The notes under the pieces: generated by a model
The model's database searches: none
Seen by the model: only the letters and a program-made list of their open reading frames with translations
What the model was told of the DNA's origin: nothing
DNA from: JAAYEA01 sp012689325
GTDB lineage: Bacteria; Chloroflexota; Anaerolineae; JAAYEA01
Length of the DNA stretch: 64,000 nucleotides
Direction: 5' to 3'
Assembly (NCBI GenBank): GCA_036841525.1
Contig: DAITVZ010000017.1
Coordinates: 1 to 64,000, forward strand
Translations under genes and position numbers: made by a program
Part shown: positions 1 through 8,405 of the stretch, in pieces
Layout: every line of letters begins with the position of its first letter
Numbering within the stretch: the first letter of the stretch is position 1

Positions 1-42
1 TTAGCCGTGGCCTCCGTGGTCGCGATGTAGAGAGGAAACCAC

Positions 43-318
43 ATGGACGTGAAGGCCGATCTCAAGCGGGCCTGGCAGCAGAACCCGGCGCAGACCTTCC
101 AGTTGATCGTGCGCCTGTCGGAAGAGGGTTCGGCGGACGCGCTCAAGGCCCAGGGGTGCCCGGTGCTGCGGCGCTGCAAGCTGATCAATGGCTATGTGAT
201 CCAGTGCACCGGGCAACAGGCCGCGGCGCTGGCCGAGGCGCCGTGGGTGACGGCCATCGAGCTGGATATGCCGGTGCAAGCGTGGCTTTGCCCCGACAAG
301 ACGGCTCCGGAGCCGTAA
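43..318 (+). CDS. Small peptidase-prodomain-like (I9-like) protein
   Basis: This 91-residue protein has no signal peptide or membrane segment. Its middle (about residues 20-80) reads like the propeptide/inhibitor I9 fold that precedes subtilisin-family proteases: a beta strand 'FQLIVRLSE', a conserved-looking core and a 'WVTAIELD' strand near the end. The start is ATG after an AGAGG site. It lies 25 bases upstream of a subtilisin-like protease on the same strand, so the two are very likely cotranscribed. The protease also carries its own N-terminal pro-region, so this would be a second, free-standing copy acting in trans as chaperone or inhibitor. That role is inferred from similarity of form and from context. 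It could instead be an unrelated small protein. Confidence 0.6.
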   Translation: MDVKADLKRAWQQNPAQTFQLIVRLSEEGSADALKAQGCPVLRRCKLINGYVIQCTGQQAAALAEAPWVTAIELDMPVQAWLCPDKTAPEP

Positions 319-343
319 TGGCCCGGGCTGGAAGGAGGGCGAG

Positions 344-1543
344 ATGACCGACAAGATCACGCCAAGCCTGGCGGTCAAGCTGGACGCGGTCCCGCAAGAG
401 CCGCTGCCCGTGATCGTGCGCTACCGGCCGGGCGTCGCTTTGGCCCAGGCTCTCACGGCGGGGGCGGCGCCGGAGCGGCGCCTCGGGTTGCTGAACGCCA
501 CTGCCTTGCGCGCCACCCCGGCGCAGATTCAGGCCCTCTCCGCCGCCGACATGGTCGAGCGCATCTGGGAGGACCTGCCGGTGCGCGCCTTCCTGGACAC
601 CTCCGTGCCGTATATCGGCGCGCCGTTCGTCTGGGAGTCGGGCTTTACCGGGCAAGGCGTCAAGGTGGCGATCTTGGACACGGGGCTGGACCCCACGCAC
701 CCCGATTTCCAGGGGCGGATCGTGAACGGCGCCGATTTCAGCGGCACCGGCGCGCGGGATCGCAACGGGCACGGCACCCATGTGGCGGGCATCGCCGCGG
801 GGGCGGGCGCCACCTATCGCGGCGTGGCGCCTGGGGCCTCCATCTATGTGGTCAAGGTGCTGGGCGACGATGGCGGCGGCATGACCAGCCAGGTGATCGC
901 GGGGCTGGAGTGGGCCCTGGAGCAGGGCGTGCAGGTCGCCAACCTCTCGCTGGGCAGCTCGCAGGCCAGCGACGGTACGGATGCCCTGTCGGCGGCCTGC
1001 GACGAGATGGCGCGCCGGGGCGTGGTGATCTGTGCGGCGGCGGGCAACGACGGCCCAGGCTCCCGAACCATCGGCTCCCCAGGCGCCGCGCGCGGGGTGA
1101 TCACGGTGGGCGCCTCCACAGAGTCCGGCAGCATCGTGAGCTTTTCCTCGCGGGGGCCGACGCTAGACGGCCGCGTCAAGCCCGATATCGTGTTGCCCGG
1201 CGACAAGATCGTCTCTTGCCGGGCCGCCAATACCAGCCTCGGCGCGCCGGTGGATGCGCTCTATACGGCCCTATCGGGGACCAGCATGGCGACGCCGCAT
1301 GCCACGGGGGCCGTGGCTTTGCTCCTGCAGGCCTTTCCCGGCTTGACGCCCGCCCAGGTTCGCGAGCGCTTCATCCTGGGGGCCAGGGACCTGGGGTTGG
1401 AGCCGAACACGCAAGGCGCCGGCCGGCTGGATGTGGAGGCGGCCTACAAGGGCGAGCAGGCGCCGCCGGAGCCGCCCCAGCCGACCAAGCCCGGCTGCCT
1501 GCCCGCGCTATTGGCCCTTCTCAGTATGCGCCCCGCCCCTTGA
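344..1543 (+). CDS. Subtilisin-family (S8) serine protease
   Basis: The 399-residue protein contains a complete S8 catalytic domain. The triad is visible as Asp112 in 'VAILDTGLD', His143 in 'NGHGTHVAG' and Ser314 in 'GTSMATPHA'. The oxyanion-hole Asn lies in 'AAAGNDGPG'. Residues 1 to about 85 form an I9-like pro-region. No Sec signal peptide is evident, so the protein may act in the cytosol or use another export route. The C-terminal tail is Pro-rich ('PPEPPQP') and then hydrophobic. The start ATG follows a strong GGAAGGAGGG site. The last 23 bases overlap tail-to-tail with the minus-strand sugar transferase gene. Confidence 0.93.
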   Translation: MTDKITPSLAVKLDAVPQEPLPVIVRYRPGVALAQALTAGAAPERRLGLLNATALRATPAQIQALSAADMVERIWEDLPVRAFLDTSVPYIGAPFVWESGFTGQGVKVAILDTGLDPTHPDFQGRIVNGADFSGTGARDRNGHGTHVAGIAAGAGATYRGVAPGASIYVVKVLGDDGGGMTSQVIAGLEWALEQGVQVANLSLGSSQASDGTDALSAACDEMARRGVVICAAAGNDGPGSRTIGSPGAARGVITVGASTESGSIVSFSSRGPTLDGRVKPDIVLPGDKIVSCRAANTSLGAPVDALYTALSGTSMATPHATGAVALLLQAFPGLTPAQVRERFILGARDLGLEPNTQGAGRLDVEAAYKGEQAPPEPPQPTKPGCLPALLALLSMRPAP

Positions 1544-2936
1544 GCACCGCGCCGATGGTGCGCCAAAGTATCTTGAGGTCCAGCAGCAGCGAATAGTGCT
1601 GGATGTAATAGAGGTCGTCCTCGGTGTGCAGGTGCATCGGCTTGTCGCTGCGGTCGTTGATCTGCCACCAGCCCGTCATGCCCTGCGGCACGCCGAAGCG
1701 CTGGCGCTGCCAGGGCTCGTACGTCGCCACCAGGAAGGGCATCTCCGGCCTCGGCCCCACCAGGCTCATCTCGCCCCGCAAGACGTTGATCAATTGAGGC
1801 AGCTCGTCGATGCTCCGCTTGCGCAGAAAGTGGCCGATGCGGGTGATGCGCGGGTCGTCGGGCCGCTTGTTGAAGACCTTTTGCCCGTTTTGCAGCTCCA
1901 CCAGCATTTCCGCCTGCAGCTTGTCCGCGTCCTGGCGCATGGTGCGGAACTTGACCATGCGAAAGAGCTTGCCCCCCTCGCCGACCCGTTCCTGCCGGTA
2001 AAAGATCGGCCCCTTGGAGTCCAGCTTGATCAAGATGGCCGTGACCAGCATCACGGGTGAGATCAGCACGAGCAAGATGCTGCCCGCGATGAGGTCCATC
2101 GCTCGCTTGGCCCAGCGATTGAGGCCGCGGATCACGGGCTCTTTGATGCCGATGAGGGGGATGCCTTCCACGTCTTCCAGGGTCGCGGAAAAGAGGGTGA
2201 GGGCGAAAAAGTCCGGCACGACCTTGATGTTCACCGGCAGCTCTTGCAGCGTGGCGACCAACGTCTTCATGACCTCGTAGGCCCACAGGGGCAGGGCGAT
2301 GATCACCTCGTCGATGCCATTCTCCTGGATGACCTGCCGGGCCTTGTCCAGCGAGGCGAGGACCGGATAGCCATCCGGGGCCGTGCCGATCTTGGCCGGG
2401 TCATCATCCAGATAGCCAACGACATTCAACCCGATCCAGCTATCGTGGGACAGCCGATTGGCGAGGTCCTGGCCCACCTGGCCTGCGCCCACGATCAGGA
2501 TGCGCCGCCCATTGCTCTGTGGGGGGGCCGTGGCCTTGTAGATGGCGCGGATCAGCCTCCGCCCGACGATCACCAGCACCAGGTCGATCAGATAGAAATA
2601 GCCGAGCAGCAGGCGCGAGAGGCCTCGATAGGTGAAGTAGAGCATCCCGGCCAGCACCAGCATGGAGGCCGTGATGGAGACCACGAGGTGCTGCGCCTCT
2701 TCGATGGGGTTGAGCAGCCGCCTGGGGCTATAGGCGGAGAGCCACAAAAAGATGATGGTCCAGGTGAGCAGGACCAGGCCATAGAGGGGCAGGCTGACCA
2801 GGCCAAGGGGCGTGAGCTCCTTGCCGAAGGGAAGGACGCTTCTGGCCCAGCCCGCCAGCGCTAGGCTCGCCGCGGTGGCGAGCATATCGGTGACGTAAAG
2901 TAACACGAGATAGCGCGTACTGGATCTCTCCAGCAT
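1521..2936 (-). CDS. Polyprenyl-phosphate sugar phosphotransferase (WcaJ/EpsE-like)
   Basis: This 471-residue membrane enzyme should start exopolysaccharide assembly by moving a hexose-1-phosphate from a nucleotide sugar to undecaprenyl phosphate. The N-terminus (about residues 8-115) holds four hydrophobic helices. A nucleotide-binding-like CoA_binding_3 domain follows, with 'ILIVGAGQVG' near residue 145. The C-terminal bacterial sugar transferase domain (about 275-470) has the signature motifs 'KRAMDLIAGS', 'FYRQERVG', 'FRMVKFRTM', 'SIDELPQL' and 'MSLVGPRPE'. A GGAGG site stands 7 bases before the ATG. It is the last gene of a minus-strand polysaccharide block, 39 bases after the glycosyltransferase. 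The sugar cannot be told from sequence. Confidence 0.93.
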   Translation of the reverse strand: MLERSSTRYLVLLYVTDMLATAASLALAGWARSVLPFGKELTPLGLVSLPLYGLVLLTWTIIFLWLSAYSPRRLLNPIEEAQHLVVSITASMLVLAGMLYFTYRGLSRLLLGYFYLIDLVLVIVGRRLIRAIYKATAPPQSNGRRILIVGAGQVGQDLANRLSHDSWIGLNVVGYLDDDPAKIGTAPDGYPVLASLDKARQVIQENGIDEVIIALPLWAYEVMKTLVATLQELPVNIKVVPDFFALTLFSATLEDVEGIPLIGIKEPVIRGLNRWAKRAMDLIAGSILLVLISPVMLVTAILIKLDSKGPIFYRQERVGEGGKLFRMVKFRTMRQDADKLQAEMLVELQNGQKVFNKRPDDPRITRIGHFLRKRSIDELPQLINVLRGEMSLVGPRPEMPFLVATYEPWQRQRFGVPQGMTGWWQINDRSDKPMHLHTEDDLYYIQHYSLLLDLKILWRTIGAVLKGRGAY

Positions 2937-2975
2937 ACGTCAACCTCCAGCAGCAAGGGCCTTTTTCCCAGTTTA

Positions 2976-4115
2976 TCACAAAACCCCGCGGGCGCCAACT
3001 GCAACCCCGTCGAGCACCCGATAGCACAACGCCTCGTACTCGTCGGCGACCCTATCCCACGTATAGTGTTCGCGGACCCGCGCAACGGCGCGCTCGCGAC
3101 ACTGGCTCGCCAGCTCGGGGTGCGCCAGCAGGTGGGCCAGCACCTCTTGCAAGGCATCGGCTCCCCGGCTGCCCGCGTAGGCGAGCCCGGCCTCGCCGAT
3201 GGTCTCCAGGTTTTCCGGCGTGTCGTTGACCACCACGCAATTGCCAAAGGCCATGGCCTCCAGCAACGCCGGATGCGTCCCGCCGACCTCGGAGGTCTCC
3301 ACGAAGGCATAGGCGTGGCTGGCGAGCTCCTGATAGCCGGCGCCGAAAAGATACCCCGTAAAGAGGATGTTGGGGCCGGCCTGGGCCTGCAGTTGAGCGA
3401 TATAGCCCGCCGCGTAGGGCGCGTCGCCCACGATGACGCACTTGAGGTCGGTGTCCAGCCTGCCGAAAGCCTCCACCAGATGGTGGACGCAATTCTCCGG
3501 CACCAGGCGGCCCACGAAGAGGATGTACCGCCCCGGTTCGAGCCGATAGCGCGCCAGGTGCTCGCCCGGTTCGCGGCGCTCCACGTCGGCGCCGTAGGTG
3601 ATATAGGTGGAGGCGGCCCGGTATCGTTCCTGATAGTACCTTTGCACGCTGCGCGAGTCGGTGACGATGGCATGGGGCCAGATCGTCGCCAGACGCTCGG
3701 CGAACTGGATATACCGTCGCGCCAAGGCCCCCCATTTGGTGCGCTTCCAATCCAGGCCATCGACGTTGAGGATCACCTTTTGCCCGGCGAGGCGCGGGAT
3801 GCAAGAGACGAGGCTATTGCCGACGATGAACATGAGCGCCACGTCATCGCGGCGCAAGGCCGCATGAAGGCAAGAGAGAAAGGTGTGCACGATGGTGTCG
3901 AGATGCTTGCTGGGGATGGTGGGCAGGCGCACCAGCTCCATTCCCTTGTACTGGCGGTCCCGCAGCTTGATGTGGTGTGAGCGGCAATAGACCGTCACCT
4001 GATGCCCACGCTGCACCAGCCGGGCCCCCAGTTGCTCCACGCACGTCTCAAAGCCGCTATAGCTGGCGGGAATGCCACGGGTGCCCAACATGGCGATGCG
4101 AAGCTTTCTCTCCAT
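2976..4115 (-). CDS. Glycosyltransferase family 4 (DUF1972-type)
   Basis: This 379-residue protein has two Rossmann-like halves, as in GT-B enzymes. The N-terminal half starts 'MERKLRIAMLGTRGIP' and continues 'YSGFETCVEQL', the pattern of the DUF1972/rhamnosyltransferase subgroup. The C-terminal half has 'YILFVGRLVPENCV' and the nucleotide-sugar-binding EX7E-like region around 'SEVGGTHPALLEAMAFG'. It likely adds a sugar to the lipid-linked repeat unit on the cytoplasmic face. It lies between the flippase and the initiating transferase genes on the same strand. Donor and acceptor are not predictable. Confidence 0.88.
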   Translation of the reverse strand: MERKLRIAMLGTRGIPASYSGFETCVEQLGARLVQRGHQVTVYCRSHHIKLRDRQYKGMELVRLPTIPSKHLDTIVHTFLSCLHAALRRDDVALMFIVGNSLVSCIPRLAGQKVILNVDGLDWKRTKWGALARRYIQFAERLATIWPHAIVTDSRSVQRYYQERYRAASTYITYGADVERREPGEHLARYRLEPGRYILFVGRLVPENCVHHLVEAFGRLDTDLKCVIVGDAPYAAGYIAQLQAQAGPNILFTGYLFGAGYQELASHAYAFVETSEVGGTHPALLEAMAFGNCVVVNDTPENLETIGEAGLAYAGSRGADALQEVLAHLLAHPELASQCRERAVARVREHYTWDRVADEYEALCYRVLDGVAVGARGVL

Positions 4116-4224
4116 GCTCGCTCTTTTTCCTTGTTGTCTATCCGGGCGCTGCTACGATGCCTCCGCCTGGGGCGCCATCATGTCCCAGGTGACGCCCTCC
4201 CGGCCGAGCGGCAGCGACGGTGGC

Positions 4225-5712
4225 CTATGGGCGTTCCGGTGGGGCGGCCTCGCTCGCCACTGCTCCGCGCCCGCCGGCCAGCCGGCGGGCGAACTGCCTG
4301 GCCAGGGCGAGGGCGGCGGGCGGGATGGCGCGGGTCGCTAGCAGGGCCAGGGCATAGACCGCCGCCAAGAGGGGCAAGAGCAGCCAGAGCCTCCAATCGC
4401 GCAGCGGGTAGGCCACCGCGCAAGCCGCCAGCGTGCAAAGGAGCGGCTTGCCCAGCACCTGGCCAAAGGGCACGGCCAGGACGCGCCGATGCACCAGGAC
4501 GATGGTGATGGCGGTGGCCAGCAGCATGGAGGCCACGCTGGCCAGCGACGCGCCCGCGGCGCCATACCGGGGGATGAGGATCAGGTTCAGTGCGACATTG
4601 GCGACCATGCCCACTGCGGCGATCTGGATGTTGCGCCGCTCCTGGTTGCAGGCCACCAGCACCCGTGAGAGGGTGGCATAGGCGAAGGAAGGCAGGATGA
4701 TCCAGCTCTGGATCTGCAGCACCAGGGCGGACTCGGCAAAGCTCTCGCCCAGCAAGAGGGGCATCAGTGGCTTGGCCAGCAACAAGGCCGCGAAGGGCAG
4801 CGGCAGCAGGACGATGGTCAGCAAACGCAGCAGCTCGATGGTGAGCGCGCGGAACCGATCCGGGGCGGTGGCGAAAAGCGAGGCCATGTTGGGAAAAACC
4901 GAATTGAGCAGGGCGGGCCGGATCAAAAACACCGTCTGCACCAGGGTGGAGGCCGCCGTATAGAGCCCCGCCTGCTCGGCATCGGTCAGCTTGCGGATCA
5001 TCACGATGTCCAGTTGGGTCCCGACGCCTACCAGCAGCACGCCCATGAGCAGGAACGTCCCCACCTCGTGCGCCATCTCGGTCACATAGGCAAGCTGCGG
5101 GCGGAACCGCACCGGCGCCAGGAAGCGGTTGATCACATAGAGATAGGCCGGGATGGTGACCCATTGCGTGATGACCAGCACCACCAGGATGGCGGTGATG
5201 CCGCCGCCGCGCCAGAGGAGCAGCACGGTCAGCGCCACCCGAAAGGCCGCGCCAGCCAGGCTGACCAGCGAGATGTACTGCATGCTCTCCATCCCGCTGA
5301 TGACCGCCTCCGCCACGCGGCGCCAGACGCTGGGCAGCAGGGCCAGGCTCACCAGATAGATGCCCAAGGTGATGTGTGGGGGGTAGGCGATCAACGTGGC
5401 CGAGGCGTTCATGATCACCAGCAGCCCCAGCCCAATGGCCAGCCCCGCAAAGCCATAGTTCATCAGCAGGACGCTGATCTCTTGCCGATCGGCGGTGGTG
5501 GCCACGCGGCGCATCACCAACTGGGTCAGGCCATAGTGCCCCAGGTTCTGAAAGATGGTCAGGTAGACGACGATGGTCTTGTAATCGCCGACAAAGCTGG
5601 GGCCGAGGGAGCGGGCCATCAAGAAAAAGAGAACCAGCTCGGCCAGCCGGTCCGAGATGGTGGTGAGGGTCAGGAAGAACGAGTTCCTGATGATGCGCGA
5701 CGCCAGGTTCAT
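4225..5712 (-). CDS. Oligosaccharide flippase, Wzx/MATE-like
   Basis: The 495-residue protein is almost entirely hydrophobic, with about 12-14 predicted membrane helices. It begins 'MNLASRIIRNSFFLTLTTI', the amphipathic start common in polysaccharide_synt (Wzx/RfbX-type) proteins. It should move lipid-linked oligosaccharide to the outer face of the membrane. Neighbouring glycosyltransferase and initiating transferase genes support this role. The basic C-terminal tail is cytoplasmic in character. It is followed by a 109-base spacer before the GT4 gene. Confidence 0.87.
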   Translation of the reverse strand: MNLASRIIRNSFFLTLTTISDRLAELVLFFLMARSLGPSFVGDYKTIVVYLTIFQNLGHYGLTQLVMRRVATTADRQEISVLLMNYGFAGLAIGLGLLVIMNASATLIAYPPHITLGIYLVSLALLPSVWRRVAEAVISGMESMQYISLVSLAGAAFRVALTVLLLWRGGGITAILVVLVITQWVTIPAYLYVINRFLAPVRFRPQLAYVTEMAHEVGTFLLMGVLLVGVGTQLDIVMIRKLTDAEQAGLYTAASTLVQTVFLIRPALLNSVFPNMASLFATAPDRFRALTIELLRLLTIVLLPLPFAALLLAKPLMPLLLGESFAESALVLQIQSWIILPSFAYATLSRVLVACNQERRNIQIAAVGMVANVALNLILIPRYGAAGASLASVASMLLATAITIVLVHRRVLAVPFGQVLGKPLLCTLAACAVAYPLRDWRLWLLLPLLAAVYALALLATRAIPPAALALARQFARRLAGGRGAVASEAAPPERP

Positions 5713-5810
5713 CGCCGCCGATCCGGTTCAGTCCACATAGCCGAGGCCTCGCAGTCGTGACATGAGCTCCTATCGCCAAGCTCGTTGCCCCACCCGTTGA
5801 TCAGTGGGGT

Positions 5811-5839
5811 ATTGTAGCATATCCCCGGCGGGCCCACAA
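5811..5839 (-). promoter_or_regulatory. Putative promoter of the polysaccharide block
   Basis: On the minus strand, TTGTGG (5839-5834) and TACAAT (5816-5811) are separated by 17 bases. TG one base before the -10 box makes it an extended -10 element. It lies about 100 bases upstream of the flippase start. Confidence 0.5.
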
Positions 5840-5932
5840 ATCCGCGCGGCCAGACCGGGGCAACGTGGATGACGACGGAAAGCAGAAACAGGGGCGCCAG
5901 TGGCCGGGCTGAAGCCGCTGCTTTGGCGGCGG

Positions 5933-6928
5933 CTAGATATAGCCCAAGCCCGCCAGCTGTTGGTTGGCCTGGTCGAGCTCGCCCTGGCGGACGAGGACGC
6001 TACGCCCCGCGACGCGACTAGGGGGCAGCCCCAGGATGTCCAGCACGGTGGGGAGCACGTCGATGTTGCGGCAAGCGATGCGCAGGCCCTGGGCGATCTC
6101 GGCGCCGCGGGCCATGAACACGCCCTGGGGATCGTGCTCGCCGCGGCGTGCCAGATTCCGCCAGCCGAGCTCGGACGTGACCACCAGCGCGTCGGCCTCG
6201 ATCTCCAGGGCGCGGGGGAGCAGCTCGCTATCGAACCAGTCGTACGTCTCCAAGGCGTGGCGCGGATCGTAGCCCTGCCCGCGCCGCGCATCGTCATTCA
6301 GCGCGTGCCCGACCCGAGCGAGACAAGCATACTGGACAAAGAGGCAATCGACAGGGTGTTGGCGGAGCAGCTCCGGCACGAGTGCGGCCTTTTTTAGCTC
6401 GGCGGCTTGGAGCAGCGCCAGGGTTGCCTCCAACGGGATCTCGTCGCGCCGCGCAACGCCCGGCCCCGGGATGGGCTTGGCCTCGCGGATCGCCTGGCTG
6501 TCCTCCTTGGGGAAATCGGCGGGGACCGCGATGTTCCCGGACACGGACAGGCGCGGCGAGGGCGAGCCAGCGATCATAAAGCCGTCGATGGGATAGGCCG
6601 GGAAAACGAGCGGCAGGGTCACCAGACCGCAGGTCAGCCCCGCCCGGTTCAGGATGTCCCAGATGAATGGTTCACGCACGCTCCGAAAGGCGCGCGAACC
6701 ATGGACGGGCCGGCCCCACGGGTCCGTCACGCCATGGACGGCGGCGGGCTGCCCGGTATAGATGCTCATCCACGAGGGGCCGGTGAGGGCGAGGCCTGGC
6801 TCGCAATCGGACGGCCCGTACAGGCTGGTTCGCGCCAGCTCTTCGATGTGAGGCCAGCGGCCCGCGTGTTGGGGGGCAAAGATGATCTTGGCCGCGCATG
6901 CGCCCAATCCGAGGAAATAGAGCTTCAT
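5933..6928 (-). CDS. Alkaline-phosphatase-superfamily hydrolase (phosphodiesterase-like)
   Basis: The 331-residue protein belongs to the alkaline phosphatase/sulfatase/nucleotide pyrophosphatase superfamily. Near the N-terminus 'LALTGPSWMSIYTG' holds the likely Thr nucleophile region, followed by 'AVHGVTDPW'. The C-terminus 'NIDVLPTVLDILGLP' is the typical closing element of the superfamily. Metal-binding Asp/His residues are less clear in the middle. No signal peptide is seen. It sits upstream of the flippase, separated by a 220-base spacer with its own promoter, so cotranscription is uncertain. It may remove a phosphate- or sulfate-linked substituent from a glycan or lipid; this is inference. 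Confidence 0.7.
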   Translation of the reverse strand: MKLYFLGLGACAAKIIFAPQHAGRWPHIEELARTSLYGPSDCEPGLALTGPSWMSIYTGQPAAVHGVTDPWGRPVHGSRAFRSVREPFIWDILNRAGLTCGLVTLPLVFPAYPIDGFMIAGSPSPRLSVSGNIAVPADFPKEDSQAIREAKPIPGPGVARRDEIPLEATLALLQAAELKKAALVPELLRQHPVDCLFVQYACLARVGHALNDDARRGQGYDPRHALETYDWFDSELLPRALEIEADALVVTSELGWRNLARRGEHDPQGVFMARGAEIAQGLRIACRNIDVLPTVLDILGLPPSRVAGRSVLVRQGELDQANQQLAGLGYI

Positions 6929-7002
6929 GGCATGCTCCCCAAGGCAAACTGTGCGGTAGAATACTCTAGGCGAGGCCAGTTGTCAAAAGCCTTGCGGTAT
7001 GC

Positions 7003-7031
7003 TTGACAAAGCGTCCCAGTTGTGCTATGAT
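7003..7031 (+). promoter_or_regulatory. Strong sigma70-type promoter of the LysM lipoprotein gene
   Basis: TTGACA (7003-7008) and TATGAT (7026-7031) are separated by exactly 17 bases, with a TGC extended -10 at 7023-7025. The implied leader is about 120 bases. Confidence 0.8.
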
Positions 7032-7158
7032 AACGCCAAGGTGTTTTGATATAACAGTTATTTGCAGCGAGCGCGGCGTTGCCCGTTTCGCTGCCTGCGA
7101 GCCCATGGAAGGGGCGCAAGAGCTTGGTCGCTGCCGCAGGTCGGCAAGGAGAGGGGCT

Positions 7159-7992
7159 ATGAAACGCAGCTTGACGTTGATACTCGTCCTGGGACTGGTG
7201 GCGGCGATAAGCCTGGCCGGATGCGAGCGCTCTGTGCCCGACCAGCCGACGCCCACTTTGCAGGTGGTCATGTCGCCGCAGGCGCCGCCGGTGAGCACCC
7301 AGCAGGTGCCCACCACGGTGAGCGTTCTGGAACAGCCCCAGGCGGGCACCCCGACCCCAACGGTCATCTGGGATCTGCCCACCTTTACGCCCACGCCGCC
7401 CGGGCCCGTGGCGCCCACGGCGACCCTGCTCCCTGGGCAGCCGACCTCCGCGCCTGTGGCTACGGCGACCACGGCGCCCAGCGGCAATGTGTCCCACACG
7501 GTGGTCTGGGGCGATACGCTCTATTCGTTGGCCGCGCAGTACGATACCAGCGTGGAAGCCATCGCGCAGGCCAACAACCTATCCAATGCGGCCTTTATCC
7601 GCGTCGGCCAGGTGCTGACGATTCCGCAGGGGCAGCCAGGCGGCGGCTCGGTCCCGCCCACCTCCGGCCAGCAGAGCACCTACACCGTCCAGTCCGGGGA
7701 TACGATGTACAGCATCGCCTCTCGCTATGGCACGACGGTGGCGGCCATTGCCCAGGCCAATGGCATCGTCAACCCCGCGTATATCCGTCCCGGTCAGGTC
7801 CTGATCATCCCCGGCAGCACCGGCGAGGCGCCCTCTCAGGGGAGCAACACCTACGTCGTGCAGCCCGGGGATACGCTGACCTCCATCGCGGCGCGGTACG
7901 GGACCACGGTTTGGGCCATCGTCACCGCCAACAACCTGCCCAATCAGAACTGGCTCTCGGTCGGGCAGACCCTGATCATCCCCGCGCCCTAG
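7159..7992 (+). CDS. LysM-repeat lipoprotein
   Basis: This 277-residue lipoprotein has a signal sequence ending in the lipobox 'LAGC' (lipidated Cys22). A Thr/Pro-rich linker with 'TPTP'-type runs covers about residues 25-110. Three LysM domains of about 45 residues follow, each starting with '(H/Y)TV...GDT' and ending 'VGQ/PGQ..(L/I)IP'. LysM modules bind N-acetylglucosamine-containing glycans such as peptidoglycan, so this is probably a membrane-anchored wall-binding protein. No catalytic domain is present. The start is ATG 7159 with AAGGAG 7 bases upstream; the longer in-frame extension is rejected because it would cover the promoter. A terminator follows. Confidence 0.92.
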   Translation: MKRSLTLILVLGLVAAISLAGCERSVPDQPTPTLQVVMSPQAPPVSTQQVPTTVSVLEQPQAGTPTPTVIWDLPTFTPTPPGPVAPTATLLPGQPTSAPVATATTAPSGNVSHTVVWGDTLYSLAAQYDTSVEAIAQANNLSNAAFIRVGQVLTIPQGQPGGGSVPPTSGQQSTYTVQSGDTMYSIASRYGTTVAAIAQANGIVNPAYIRPGQVLIIPGSTGEAPSQGSNTYVVQPGDTLTSIAARYGTTVWAIVTANNLPNQNWLSVGQTLIIPAP

Positions 7993-8011
7993 CCTGTTAT
8001 CCTGATTCCTT

Positions 8012-8050
8012 GGGGGCGGCCAGCGGCCAGCGCTTGCCGCCCCTTTTGTT
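8012..8050 (+). terminator. Intrinsic terminator after the LysM gene
   Basis: GGGGCGGC (8013-8020) pairs with GCCGCCCC (8036-8043), followed by TTTTGTT. It separates converging genes. Confidence 0.75.
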
Positions 8051-8064
8051 GCCGGCGGAAAACG

Positions 8065-8397
8065 CTAGACGTGCGGGATCAAGCAGAGGAAGCGCAGCAC
8101 TCCCTCGCCCTGATTGACGAATTGGTGCATCTCGTTGGGGGCGATATAGACCACAAAGTGCTCGCTAAAGGGCCGATTCTGTTTTTCGCCCTTGACCACC
8201 CCCTGGCCCTGCAGGATGAACACCTCATGCTCCCAGGGGTGCTGGTGATAGGGTGTGGACGCGCCAGGGGCGACGTCAAAGACGCGCATGGCGAAGTTGG
8301 GCGCGCCGTCCTTGTCGCTGATGACCCAGCGGACGGACACGCCGGGCGCTTCTTCCACGGCGGCGGATGGGGTGTCGGTATAATGCTGTACTTTCAT
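8065..8397 (-). CDS. Cupin domain protein
   Basis: This 110-residue single-domain cupin has the metal-binding motif 'PYHQHPWEHEVFILQGQG' (residues about 49-66), with His and Glu ligands. A second His lies in 'NEMHQF'. It forms a small beta-barrel that usually binds one metal ion. The substrate is unknown. The start ATG (8397) is preceded by AGGGAGAG, and the gene follows the endonuclease IV gene by 8 bases, so the two are cotranscribed. The longer in-frame extension overlaps endonuclease IV and is not used. Confidence 0.85.
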   Translation of the reverse strand: MKVQHYTDTPSAAVEEAPGVSVRWVISDKDGAPNFAMRVFDVAPGASTPYHQHPWEHEVFILQGQGVVKGEKQNRPFSEHFVVYIAPNEMHQFVNQGEGVLRFLCLIPHV

Positions 8398-8405
8398 CTC
8401 TCTCC

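Noticed and set aside
1..378. A minus-strand frame at the left edge
   Set aside because: It is opposite the prodomain-like and protease genes and shows no domain.
7003..7158. An N-terminal extension of the LysM lipoprotein
   Set aside because: It overlaps the -35/-10 promoter; the lipoprotein signal starts at 7159.
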